Source of the DNA: Benincasa hispida
Taxonomy: Eukaryota; Streptophyta; Magnoliopsida; Cucurbitales; Cucurbitaceae
Length of the DNA: 64,000 bases
Reading direction: 5' to 3'
Assembly (NCBI RefSeq): GCF_009727055.1
Contig: NC_052350.1
Location: 24,569,330 to 24,633,329, forward strand
Part shown: one piece after another, positions 37,104 through 49,331 of the stretch
Layout: each line of letters opens with the position of its first letter
Position numbering within the stretch: the first letter of the stretch is position 1
Notes under the pieces: model-generated
What the model was told of the DNA's origin: nothing
The model's input: the letters and a program-made list of their open reading frames with translations, nothing else
Database searches by the model: none
Program-made: the position numbers and the translations under genes

Positions 37104-40100
37104 GCAATGTGTTCTTTTAATCTTTCCGGGGTTTATTCTTATTCTTTTGGATATAGGCTGGATGCTTATATCTATGATTACCTCTTGAAGAGAAAACTAT
37201 ATGCTTCTGCAAGGTCTTTTCTGGCTGAAGGAAAAGTTTTTATGAATCCAGTGGGTACGAATCACTGTAATTTAAACTCAATGTATCTACTGACTTCCAT
37301 ATATCCCTAGATTAATTTGCCATCTCTTTTGAATTCCATTATGTAGCTTTTGATGAGCCGCGTGGTTTCCTTTTGGAATGGTGGTCTGTGTTCTGGGATT
37401 TATTTATTGCCCGCATAAATCCGGATCACTCAGAAGCTGCGGCATCTTACATCAAGGTTCATTTTCTATTGAGATTTTAGCTGAATGAATTCCCCTCCGA
37501 GTATTCCACGTAGAGGAAGAATACTGCATTAGACAAAATAATAGAACTAAGTTGTTATGATGTCAAATCCCTTATAAAATGCTTCGTTCATATCTTGATC
37601 TGTGATAAATGGCATGATATATGATATTGGATAAGTATTTCATGAAATTTTGATTTTATTTTGGATATGATAGTCTCAGATGATGAAGAATGGAAATTTG
37701 CAGCTACAGCAACAATATTTTTTACAGAAGACTCAGCAGAGTACTACTCCAACTGCTAACAGGTTGGTTTCGAACAATTCACTCAATATACAGAATTCTT
37801 CAGTTGCAAATAAAATAGCTGCAAAAATGTATGAGAATTATACACTCCCTATTCAAAGAGATACACTGGCCAATGTTCTCCCAAAGGTATTCTCGAAGAT
37901 CTCAATGTAATTTAATTTTCGCATTTTTCCTTGGTATTTAAGTAAATATTCTTGCAGAAAAGATTCCTCAAGCATGTAAGCCACCCTCCAGCCTCAATAT
38001 TTGGAGCAGCTGCCATGAATGCTCAGCTTCTAAGGTGTCTCTTGTCACATTTTGGGTCCTGTTATGTTTGTTTTATTCTTACATGTATACTTACTACTTT
38101 TAAATGTTTCATGTTTATTGTACTTGAACATTGGATTTCTAGCCAGAGCCAAACACCTGGGAACAGTTCAACAAGCATTGATACTCAATATCGGAGTCAA
38201 CAGCTTCCAGGGTCCAAAGTAATTATCACTAAACAATGAAAATATGTTGTTTCCTCTTTTTCTCATATTCTCAGATGTAACATTTTATTATGTCACCTGT
38301 GTTGAAACAGAAATTGAAAGGTGAGATGAAGTCAACTATGAACTCCAGAGTTAGCACGGCGGAAGGAATTGCTGGTATTCTTTTTTTGAACTATATACAT
38401 ATAGGAAATTTCTTAGTTGGTTGATACATTCCTTCATCTCAAACAACAACCAACCCCACCCCCCCACCACCACCACCACAAGGATTCCTTAATTCATTAT
38501 GATGCTTTCTTGGTTCTTCAGGATCAAACCAGGGTACTAGTCATTTGCCTTTTAATGGAGGACCTTCAACTGTACGTATTCAAACTCTATGCTCGTGAAT
38601 TAGATGCATTCTCCTTGTACCGATTGTTGTATTCCTTGCTTTTAGAACTTGAAGAACCTTATTCAGTAAGCATGATGTTCCATTTCAAAACCTATTGGCA
38701 AGACAAAAAGTAATCAATGTATTTTATAATGAGTGTGAGGTTTCTCTATTTCTTTAATGTGGAATCCTAAATCTCCCCCCTAAAGATGGTGCCTCTTTGA
38801 GTTCTCCATTCTTGAATCGGATCCCACTTCTTTCTTTGGACTGAATATACTTATTTGAACTTCATGGGTTCTGATACCATAATAGATAAACATGAAGTTC
38901 TATTTCAAATTCAATTGATAATGAGAGGAGTAACCCATGTATCATATAAAGAATGTGAGGTCTCTCCATTTTTTCAATGTGGGATCCTCGACAAACTTGT
39001 ATAAATGTTTATCAGAGAATGTAAGTTAGGAAAAAATCAGCATTCATGTATTTTCTCAAGAAGAATATTTGATTTAGAGTTGTCAGTGTAAGTTGCATAA
39101 AGAGGCATGTATTTAGTCCCTCAGATGAAGATGAGGCTATAAGGAATAAATCTCTTTTAGTCGAAACCCATATTGTGACTAGCATTTGCTACTGCCAGAT
39201 AAACCAATTTAAAAATTGGATCCATACGAGCTATGGCCCTCAGCTGCTCAAATACAAAATCAACTTGTTCATTTATGTTATTTCATAGATCTGGGAAATC
39301 TTGCTGACCACTTGGTAGGGATCTCGTCTTAAGTCTTTGACAAGTATGCAAGAGAAATGCATAAAGGAAAAGAGAAAAATGATATTTTTCCTTTTTTCCA
39401 AAAAGTTAAATAACAGTCAGTTTTTTAGTGGTAGTGATTCCTGCGGAATATTCAAGAAATAAGTGTTCATAAATTAATATGATTGTGATTTATGTCCTTT
39501 CTGATTAATTTTACCGCCTGTAGGGATTGAATCCTCTAAGCTTGGGGCAACTGCAGCAACCCAAGTCATTCATCCAATTACTTCATACTTCCAATAGATC
39601 TCAGCTGGAGCATCCATTTATGTTTCAGGCAGCTCAAAGCTTGGGAGTACCTTCTGCCAATGCGGCATTTATAAGACCGGTAGTGCCTTTAAGTCAAAAT
39701 CTGAATACAGGGAAGGATAGCCAATTATGTTCTATTGATGTGTCTGATGTTGATTCAATGGCATCAGTTTGTCATCCTGCTTTGGCACATGTAAGTGCTG
39801 ATATGCTGATCAAGATATCTATCTTTTTTTGTTTGATTAAACTAAGTTTCATACATCTTAGTCCCAATACTTTCAAATTTAATCTCCATACTTTTAATAA
39901 ATCTTAAAATTAGTCCTAATTGTCAACCTTGTTAAATTTTGAATAAGTTTCCAAAATTTACGAGGGAAAGACTAGTAGGGTCTTTACTTTTCTTTTTTGG
40001 AGAAGTTAATTATAAACTAATATGAGGGACTAATTTTAAGATTTATTGAAAGTACAACTCAATTTGGACATTTTAAAGTACAAAAAATCAAGTTTCAAAT

Positions 40101-43100
40101 TACAGAGACTAAAATGATATTTTACCCCTTGTCTTTTCAATGTGATTGGAGTAGAATCTTCCTTCTCATGTTTTATTTTTTATTTTTCTATTTCTTGGAA
40201 GCATGCGGTGTTTTTAATGCTCTTTTTGATGTGTTTTCAGTGTTCAGTTTTTTAACTGATAATCACGAGTTCTTGAATTGTTAATTAACATTTTGATGAT
40301 ATTTACAATAACCTAAGCAAAGCTTCAGAACTCAAACGAATTTTTTCGGTCATTGTTTCTTTAACTTGGCTACTAAGATTAGAAAATTGCTTTTGGAACT
40401 ATGAATTTTCTAGCAATCAGGCTTGGGCCTCCCTTATGTGTTTATCAAGTGTTTCTTCTTTTTTTTTTTTTTCTTCCCCCCCCCCCCCCCCCCCCCAAAG
40501 AAAATATCTGTGGTCGATAACATTCTCAACCAGTTTCGAGTCGCTTTAAAGAAAATATCTGTGGTTAATACAGCAGCAATGACTAAAGATTGATAACTAA
40601 AAGGTAGCAACAATTCTTGCAGCATCCAGTTTTGAGTCAACATTCTCAGAATTCAAATCACATAATTCAGCAGCAAGATAAATTGGCCGATTCAGGGATC
40701 ACAAATGTTGATGGCTATACGTCCAATAACTTTCAGGTTAATAATCAGGTTGACAAAGTTACACATTTGTGTTTCCAAATGATATTGATACGCATTACCT
40801 TCTTGTCCACTAGATGTATATGTTCTTTGATTCCTGCACTGCATGGCTGAATACACAACTCTATCTCTCTCTATTCTTTTACTCAAAATTAGAGTTGTAC
40901 TTTTTATGAAGTAGTAGCCTATAGTGAAAAGTTTTTGCTAGAAAAGGTACCATATTGATATATAAAGGAAGTTTGTCATACGAGTCTTAAGTCTTTTCTA
41001 CTCAGCCACCTGAAATCTTCTGGTTGCGAATTCTGAGTATTTTCCTCATTGATACTACTGATGAATCTAATTAGCATAAACAACTGAAAAGAGAACAATA
41101 ATGACTTAACACATGGCAGGCTGATATGGACGGTCTCATGGATGATGGAGCATTAGATGATGTGGAGTCTTTCCTATCTCCTAAGGAATCAGACGAGAGA
41201 TATAATGTAGGTCTGTTATCTGACTCTACCAAAGGTATGATGAACTCTTTAAGGATCAGAGATTATCTCAAGAGACTGTAATTGTAATTTGATCGAGGAA
41301 ATGCAGTCTAATATTTTTCATCCTTATTCTAACCTTTCTTGTAACTGAAGGCCTCACACTGAAGGAAATTCGTGTAATTCCTGCAAATACAAGAAAAGTT
41401 GAATGCTGCTGCTTCTCATCTGATGGAAAACTATTTGCTAGTGGTGGGAGTGACAAAAAGGTTAAGCATATTCATATTAAGTGGGTTATCAAAATTATTA
41501 AATCTCTTACAGTTCAAACTTTTAATGTTCTTGATCATTTGTCAAGTACGTTGCCATGTTGATATATGTAAGTATGTATGTTTAGTTTCTAGGATATTTC
41601 TCAACAATTTTATGGTGCAGGCTACAGTGTGGTGCACAAAGTCCTTTAAGGTGAGGTCTACACTTGATGAACATTCACAATGGATAACTGAAGTTTGCTT
41701 TAGTCCAAGGACATTAAAGGTCGCAACATCTTCAGCTGACAGGACTGTCAAGGTTTGGGATGTTGATAATGTAAGTGAGCAAGCTTTTTTCATCTAATGG
41801 CCTTAATCCATTATATCTTGTATTATTATTGTCTGACAATTGCCTACAATATTCTTAAGTTAAGTAGAGAACAATAATTTTTCTTTGGTAAGCTTTTAAG
41901 GATAATGACTCTTTCTACTTGGCGCTGGGACATCTTACAGCATGGCCAATCACTTCGGACTTTTACTGGACATTCTACTGGAGTCACATCATTGGACTTT
42001 CATCCTAGTAAAGATGATCTCATTTGCTCTTCTGATATTAGTAGCGAGATTAGGTACTGGAGCATTAAGAACGGCAGTTGTGTTGGCATTTTCAAGGTAT
42101 AAATTCAAACTCATGCTCTAATTTTGATTTCTTCATATTAAACTGTACCTTGTATTTATTTATAAAAACATCACCCTCAGCATGGTAATATGTTTGACAA
42201 CTAAATCAGGGTGGTGCAACAAAGTTGAGGTTTCAACCGAACAATGGAAGAATGCTTGCTGCAGCAGTGGGAAATGTTGTTTCCATAATTGACGTAGAAA
42301 CCCAAGTTTGCATTAAATTACAGGTTTGTTGATGTAAAGTTTACTCATTTAAGTTTCCTTATAGACTTATAAATCAAATTTTAGGATATGTACATCAGTA
42401 ACAACTAGATTACGCCTTTCATGGGCTGTTTACTTATTTATTAAATTGTGAATTTATAAGAATTTTTTTTTCGATATGTAGACTTGTTCATTTATTGACT
42501 GTTTAGGGTGATCTGGAAATTATCGAAACGAGAACATGAATGAGTATTTCCTGTTTAGTTTTGTCTTGATTTACGACTAGTTGACTACCCTCGCAACTAG
42601 AGGAAGTAACAAGGCTATGCATAATGTATTTTCAATTCATTGTTCACATACCAATCAAGTTTGATTTCATAATCATCAAATCGTTGAGACCTTGTAGACA
42701 ATTGAAGAGGGAGCAAATTATGACGTATGCTCCATAAATGGAATCTTTAGCGAGTATAATTTAGTCATTGAAATATGGTCGACCTTTAATAGTAGTCCTG
42801 GTCAATGTCTCATTGTTTTAGCTTCACCTCAATCCCCAAAGTAGCGGCGCTGGCGCACCATCCATGCAACCCCTCCTTTGAACTTTCTGATTTTCCATTT
42901 CAGGGTCACAAAAGTCAAATTCATTCTGTATGCTGGGATCCATCTGGTGAATATCTGGCATCAACCAGTGACGACGTAGCTAAAGTATGGAAATTTGGTT
43001 CTGGCAGCAAAGGAGACTGCATTCGTGAGTTGAACTGTAATGGAAACACATTTCATACCTGTGTTTTTCATCCCACCAATACTTCTGTTTTGATCATTGG

Positions 43101-44065
43101 ATCTCATGAGGTTAGTCGCTGCTATTTAATTTCACATGCTATTTTGTTAACTCTTCAGTGAAAAATTGGCAATATCCTCTGGAAGCAAAGAATACATCTA
43201 TAATGCTTTGGTCCTTAAAAGCCACTTCAAGATGTTTCATTCTTTCAGTCTTATATTGAACTTGGGCAATAGAGAATTCTGCATGACTTAAGCCTAAGCT
43301 GAGCTTTTAATGTTTCGGGAGTGTTTGGCCCCCAACTTTAAGTGAGTGTTTCCAATTATTATAACCCACTCCATGTTTGGAGCTCCAATTATAATAGTGG
43401 GTGTTTCCAACTTTTATAACCTACGATAACTACAATATTACTATTTCAAATCCCTCTTTGTTACAATGTTTACTATTTGTTACCGTGTTTACTATTTTCT
43501 ACTCATCTTTCTCTTTTCCTCTTTGTTACGGGGTTTACTATTTTCTACCCATACTAAAATAGTTTGTGCCCCATTATAACCTATACTAAAATAGTATGCA
43601 CCCAAACACAGACTATTATAACTTACAGACTATTATACCCACAGACTATATTGACCACTGACTATAATAACTAACTCGGAGTCCCAAACACTCTATCAGT
43701 GTTGAAGTTCTATTATTTTTATGCATTGTTGCTTGCAATTTCTAATTCAACTGGGCAGGTGGAAACATGTCATGACGCCATTACAAGATAACTTGACAAA
43801 TGCTCTAAGATTACCTGATATAATTCCAATTGAATTTGCACTTTCTGTCTTCTGATATTAATTAACATCAAAGTTTTAACGTTAAGATTGTTCTGTTTTA
43901 AATGGAATTGTTGGTTTCCAGTCACTGGAGCTTTGGGACATGACGAAAAACAAGACAAGGACACTGCATGCTCATGAGAAGTTGGTATCAGCCTTGGCTG
44001 CATCAAATGTTACTGGTTTAGTTGCTTCGGCAAGTCACGACAATTGTGTCAAGCTCTGGCAGTAA
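36192..44065 (+). CDS. LEUNIG-like transcriptional corepressor (17 exons, 703 aa)
   Basis: Exons by eye: 36192-36226, 37157-37254, 37347-37456, 37674-37886, 37958-38034, 38143-38218, 38311-38374, 38522-38571, 39524-39790, 40623-40748 (alternative end 40736), 41120-41234, 41351-41460, 41621-41770, 41941-42096, 42210-42323, 42904-43110, 43922-44065. They total 2,112 nt in one frame ending TAA. Residues 1-81 form a LisH/LUFS domain ([30 protein letters not shown]). A glutamine-rich patch follows at about 85-100, then a variable linker, then WD40 repeats from about 411 to the end ([64 protein letters not shown]). LEUNIG proteins are nuclear Gro/Tup1-type corepressors that bind SEUSS-type adaptors through LUFS. 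It is shorter than Arabidopsis LEUNIG (~930 aa) and its homologue LUH (~790 aa), and lacks the usual NWEAD motif at the N-terminus. It is probably a separate LUG-like paralogue. Confidence 0.9.
36227..37156 (+). other. Intron 1 with a GC-AG splice pair
   Basis: The frame joins only if the donor is GCAAGT (AAAAT|GCAAGT at 36227). The acceptor is GATATAG|G at 37157, restoring codons K-M-L-D-A-Y. The nearby GT at 36231 would shift the frame. GCAAGT is the strong consensus of rare GC-AG introns. The intron holds a 26-base T run (about 37078-37103). Confidence 0.72.
38664..38993 (-). mobile_element. TRIM element in intron 8 of the LEUNIG-like gene
   Basis: Two ~110-bp direct repeats (about 38664-38771 and 38883-38993) share TGTGAGG..CTC and AATGTGG.ATCCT blocks. 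Between them, read on the minus strand, are TATGGTATCAGAACCC (tRNA-Met primer site) next to the right repeat and a polypurine tract (AGGGGGGAGA) next to the left repeat. The right repeat begins TGTCGAGGATCCCACATT. LTR, PBS, PPT, LTR with almost no interior defines a terminal-repeat retrotransposon in miniature. Confidence 0.75.
39835..40135. mobile_element. MITE-like inverted repeat in intron 9
   Basis: TAATAAATCTTAAAATTAGTCC near 39896 is mirrored by GGGACTAATTTTAAGATTTATTG near 40025, with further matching around TTAGTCCC and GTTTCAAATTACAGAGACTAA. It is a palindromic non-coding insert; its ends are approximate. Confidence 0.5.
40458..40496. repeat. T run followed by a 21-base C run
   Basis: In intron 9, about fifteen Ts, TTCTT and then 21 Cs (40476-40496) sit next to a duplicated AAAGAAAATATCTGTGGT (40497 and about 40551). 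Such a homopolymer is rare in plant introns and prone to assembly error. Confidence 0.8.
43317..43694. mobile_element. MITE-like element in intron 16
   Basis: The ends GGGAGTGTTTGGCCCCCAACTT and, in reverse complement, AGAGTGTTTGGGACTCCGAG are imperfect terminal inverted repeats. The interior repeats TATAACC and TGTTTCCAA blocks. No target duplication was resolved, so the superfamily (hAT or PIF/Harbinger) is open. Confidence 0.55.
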
Positions 44066-44600
44066 CGAAATCGATGAGCTCTCTTCTCCAACCAAAATAC
44101 CATCCTAAAATCGTATGTTGTTGTTCGATAACCATATATCTCAGTCATTTTTGTTGTTTTTCATTTACTTGTTTGTATTTAGGTAGTGACAAACTACAAC
44201 CAAAAGTAATGTTTCTGTAAGGACAATGGCAGAAGATGTCCTTTTTTTAGTATACTGTAAAAAGGAAAGCAAAAAAGCTAATGGAACACAAATCTCTAGA
44301 CAGCTTCGGACAGCCATGGCTGATGTTCCTCAACCATACAACTCTTGCTGTATGTGCTTTTTGAAATGGTTTACACAATCTCTTCAAATGAAGATGTTCA
44401 TTATCATTCTTAAATCTGTCTACTGAACAAAAATTAGTAGTGAAGATTTACTTTTTTGAATGATTTAAATTTTTGCACAATGTTCTCTAGTTTGGCTCTC
44501 ATTAAACACACAAACCTAATTTCTGTCTATTACAAGCCAGTTTTTTTTTTTTTTTTTTTTTTTAGTACTTGATATTCACATCTAATCATGTATTATAAAA
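44066..44600 (+). other. 3' flank of the LEUNIG-like gene
   Basis: Probable 3' UTR after the TAA at 44063-44065, then AT-rich DNA with a 22-base T run (about 44541-44562). The small frame at 44226-44426 has no recognisable product. Confidence 0.45.
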
Positions 44601-46024
44601 ATCAAGTCAAGTTTTAAAAAACCCATTAACTTAAAAATATTTAAAAAATGATTTCATTTTTGTTATTTAAATTAGTTTTACAAAATTAAATTAAAAAAAA
44701 TAATTAATTTAAATAAAAGTAATTTTAATTAAACTTTTTAATTAAAATAATATTAATTTAATATTTGAATATTAAATTAATAAAATGTCAATTTCACCAA
44801 TAAATCAATTTTATATTTAAATCATAATTTAAATACTAATTAATTTTTCAATTTTGTTTAATTTCAATTAAATTAAACGTTTTTTAATTGTATCATATAC
44901 AATCAATCGAAAACCTAAAAAAGATTTTGAACATTTCAAATTCATAACCCTAATCTCATACATCAATACTCAATTTTTTATTCCAATTTAATGAGCTAGT
45001 AGAGGGACCTAATTGACTTACAAATCATGAGCTCCAACGATTTGTAGTTAATTCGTTAAAACTCTTTAATCGAATTAATTACTATTCGTTAACTATCAAG
45101 ACACATCACTATAGCTCGATAGTTGCACTTTTCTTACTGTAGATATATTTCTGTCCATATAAAACATAATCAGTAAGTCGATCTTTCACAGGTTGTTCGT
45201 AATTATAGTTGGGTCAAAATTACCGTTTTACCCCTGTAAATATATCTTGTTCCTTAAGTTCTCACTAACCCTCCAATGAACAATTTAATTCATAATACTA
45301 CTTATGAATCATGTCTTTCTCTATCATGAGAAAGGCGGGGCCCCGATTGTTCGAGACCTAGAATTAGTACTTAAGAGAACAACCTATTTGCTAACCCTAA
45401 AATGGGTAGGAGTGAATTCCATCTTGCAGAACTATGTCCCCAGCTATCCATCCGGTCTTATCCCAAAATGGAAGGCTTATTGAGCAGTGCTATTGGACAA
45501 CTCTCACCCATGTAGATAAAAGGATAATCTCGAATAAACAAGAGTTCATAGCTAGCTCAGGATTAAGATCGAGTTATCTTAGGTCACTTAAGTATGAAAT
45601 AGTAAGTTTTAATAGTAAACGGTCGTTATAAAGAAAAGTGATTATTTCGTGGTCCAGTGTATATGCAAACTCATTGCATAGGATGCCTCTACTCACATGT
45701 CTCTACATGAATGATCTGTGGATCATGTCATCTATATTACCTATACAAAATGGGTCGCATCCAATAGGGTTAGCAGGATGAGATACCCAATTTCATCCAT
45801 ATATTTATAGACCATTTAGACTATATACTATTAACTTGATCCTGTTTATGTCACCACATAAAGTTAAAGTATTCATACTATAGTCATGAATATGTTTATT
45901 GGATTTTCATAATAAAATGCAAAATCAACAACTTTATCGAATAAGGTACTCAATAATATTTTATTGATAAATAGAATGTTTAACACAAAATTTACGAACT
46001 GCGAGTTCTAGGACATTCCCAACA
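44600..46024 (-). mobile_element. Copia-type LTR I, truncated at its 3' end
   Basis: On the minus strand it starts TGTTGGGAATGTCCTAGAAC at 46024 and follows the layout of LTR D (GGGTATCTCATCC, GGATGCGACCCATTTTG, ATAGGATGCCTC in reverse). The left boundary dissolves into AT-rich DNA near 44600. No coding sequence. Confidence 0.65.
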
Positions 46025-46306
46025 CATACAAAATGGGCCGCATCCAATAGTATTGCCAGGATGAGATACCCAATTTCATCCATATACTTATAGACCATTT
46101 TGGCTATATACTATAACTTGATCCTGTTTATGTCACTACATAAAGTTAACGTATTCATACTATAGCCATGAATTTGTTTATTGGATTTTTCCTAATAGAA
46201 TGCAATATCAACAATTTTATCGAATAGAATACTCAATAATATTTTTATTGATAAATAGAATATGTTAACACAATTCACAAACTGTGAGTTTAGGACATTC
46301 CCAACA
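46025..46306 (-). repeat. 282-bp tandem duplicate of the LTR I start
   Basis: Positions 45743-46024 and 46025-46306 are near-identical head-to-tail copies of the first 282 bp of LTR I, each ending CATTCCCAACA on the plus strand. About 10% difference suggests the duplication is not recent. Confidence 0.8.
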
Positions 46307-46316
46307 AAGGAATTGT

Positions 46317-46329
46317 CTCTGATACAAAT
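46317..46329 (-). other. Worn primer binding site beside LTR F
   Basis: On the minus strand ATTTGTATCAGAGA follows directly after the end of LTR F, one or two changes from the tRNA-Met primer-site sequence. Only ten bases separate it from the LTR I duplicate, so the interior of that element is gone. Confidence 0.55.
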
Positions 46330-47262
46330 TGAAGGGATCGGGATTGAATCTCGGCCGTAGCAGAAACTTTCTCGTGTGAGATCGCCTTACATCCCACAAT
46401 CCGATTTTTACATAAACATAATCAATGAATTATAACATAATATAAACATGTAAATTAGCATGCTTTACGGAAAAGATTAAAATGATTTTTACCTTTGTAA
46501 ATTCCCAAGTGCCATGAACAACTTGTTTATAGTCCAACCAATAAACAGAAACACCTCTCGGGCAAATGAGAGGGTAGGGTCCTTTGTTCAAATCCCGGAG
46601 ACACTACTTAAGGGAACACTCATCTACTTACCCTTAAGGTGGGAATGGATGAATTCTATCTTGTATTATTATGTTTCTAGCTCTCGCCTCGATCTTGTCC
46701 CCAAAATGGTAGGCATATTGGGTCGACGAACTGGCCACCCTCACCCATACAAATCAAAGGACAATCCCTCGTGAATAGGAGTTCATAATATACTCAAGAT
46801 TAAGAATAAGTTGCCTAGGTCATCCTATTGAAATAGAAACCTAAATAGTCAACGGTGTTACATCTAGTGGATATTATTTCGCGGTCCAGTCTTATGAAAA
46901 CTCATTACATAGGATACCCCCACTCACGTGTCACCTATACAAACGCGTTGGATCATTACATTTGTATCAAATACAAAGTGGATCGTATCCATAGTGTTAC
47001 CAAGATAAGGTACCTAACCTTATTCCTATACTATAGACCCCTTAGGTTGTATTTTGAACATTGATCTCTATCTGTCTCCACATACATTTCAAGACTTATA
47101 AGACAACTTTAGATGTTAGTTTATTAGATTTAGGGTTATTAAGACAAAATAGACAACAATACAAACAATAACACTTATTAAATTAACATCTATAACTCTT
47201 TATTGATGAAGGTCAATTAATAGCATTTAATATTTATGAATTTTAGGGCATAAAACCCAACA
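46330..47262 (-). mobile_element. LTR F (copia-type 5' LTR, 933 bp)
   Basis: On the minus strand it starts TGTTGGGTTTTATGCCC at 47262 and ends CCCGATCCCTTCA at 46330, followed by the worn primer site. Short frames inside have no product. Confidence 0.7.
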
Positions 47263-48405
47263 AAACTAAAATCTAAAGTTATCTTCTGTAACTAAACATG
47301 TATATATAGACATACAGTTAGATCATGTTTAAGTGATAACCTAAACGGTCTATAGTAGATGGATAAGGTTGAGTACCTTATCTTGGTAACACTACGAATA
47401 CGACTTACTTTATAGTTGTTACAATTGTTGTAAAGTACTACAAATGATCTGACCTGATAATTCATGTGGAGACATATAAGCAGGGGTATTCTATACAAAG
47501 AGTTAATAAGATCGAAGCATAAAATGAATACTCTCTCTATATAACATCGTTGATAAATGAGACTTACATTTCACCAGGATGACCATAGGTGTTTTGACCT
47601 GAATCCTAAGTGAGTTGTAAACTCTTACCTATGAAAATGATCCTTTTATTTGTATGGGTGAGAGTGGCAAGTTTCGCCGACTCAATATGACTATCATTTT
47701 AGGGATTCATCTGATTGGGGAATTGAGAACACAGCTACACAATAGGGAATTCACTCATTCTTTATTGTTAGAGTAAGTAGAGAAATTGCTCCCTTAAGGG
47801 CTGATTCTAGGGCTTGAACAATGTGGCACCACACCCTCTTTTGGCTCAAGAGGGGTTTAGTTATAGTTAGACTATAACTTATTGTTCATTAGAGGGATCA
47901 GTGGTACTTAAGGAGTTATATACAACTATAAGGAAAAACGGTAATTTTGACCTAGCCGTACTTACGAGTAATTTGTGAAGGGTCGACGCACTGTTGATTG
48001 GTTATATCCAATGGACACAAAAATATATCTGTAGTGCGAAGAGCGCAATTATAAGTCTTTAATGGAGTGACCGACAGTTAATGGAAGTTGATTAATTTAA
48101 TCAAAGAGTTTGATTAATTAATCGAGTACCATTGGAGCTTCAAACTATAGATCCATAAGATCCCCTCGTTAGCTCATTTGGGATATGTGAGAATCGAATT
48201 AATTTGAATTAATTTAAATTGTTCAAATTAATAAAAGGAATTGATTATATAAGATATAATTATGAGATATAATAAAATGTGTATGATACATTATAATATA
48301 AAGATTTATTTGAGAGAAAAATAATTATTTGAATATGATTCAAATATTAATATGAATTTGATCCATATTAAATATTGTTGATTAAATGAGAGAATGTGTT
48401 TTGTT

Positions 48406-48436
<31 letters not shown>

Positions 48437-49097
48437 AAAAATAATTTTTTTTAATTAAATATTTTTAATTAGAGAATTAGTTTTAAATAGCCTTTTCTCT
48501 GCAAATTCTTAAATTAATTAGCATATGGAAGATGAATAGATTAATAATTTTATTAATTAAAAAAGTAGTTTTTTTTTTGTTTAATTAAATATTTTTTAAT
48601 TCGAGAATTAGTTTTAATAACATTTTCTCTCTATATTCTCTCATTAATCGGCATATGAAAGATGAATGAATTTGTTCTTTCATCTTCCTCCTGCCGACTT
48701 ATAAATACACCTAAAGTGTGTAGATTTTGGTGGTGTGTGATATTGCCTTATCCTCTAGAATTGTTTCCTTCAAATCCTTTCTCCAAATTAATCTTGAAAC
48801 CCACAACTCTCATCGATTCTCTACCCCAAGAACAACGAGGTTTCCGCGTGATGGCGTTCGATTGATTGCGTTTTTACGATCAAAGTGTTCGTTGTGTTCG
48901 AGTTCCGGAGAGGAATTGAGAAGAGTTTTTAAGGGTATGTGACTTTTGAATCTCTTTTTCCTATTTAATTTCTACACAAATATATGCTTAATAGATCTTG
49001 TATATCTTGTTTCCGTCTTTTATATTTTTTTGTATGTTATGTAAATTTAGAATTAGGATGGGATCACTTCCGCAACGGGAACTCGTGTATTCTTTCA
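47263..49097 (+). mobile_element. LTR G (copia-type, 5'-truncated, ~1.8 kb)
   Basis: It follows LTR E from about position 157 of that LTR (GATAACCTAAACGGTCTATA, GGTAACACTACGAATACG) to its end at CGTGTATTCTTTCA. The first ~150 bp are missing where it meets LTR F head to head. An AT run lies near 48410-48431. Confidence 0.65.
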
Positions 49098-49331
49098 ACT
49101 TGTGATTGAACGATTTGCTAACTACCATATCACAGTGGTAGCCTAACCTCTCATATTCCAAGCTGAACAAAAATTGAATATGCCATCATATTGATGCTAG
49201 CTGCCAAGTAGCATAACACTTCCCCCAGGTTTTGTCCTTATATTGACCAAGAGATCATAAAGCTTCCAGAATCTTTTAACTATGGTAGAATTTTATTACT
49301 AACTAATGCATTGTAGCACTCAGTTAGCACA
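49098..49331. other. Unassigned spacer
   Basis: I recognise no repeat family or gene here. Confidence 0.4.

Noticed and set aside
38417..38713. 98-codon frame overlapping exon 8 of the LEUNIG-like gene
   Set aside because: It crosses the exon in another frame and runs into intron and TRIM sequence.
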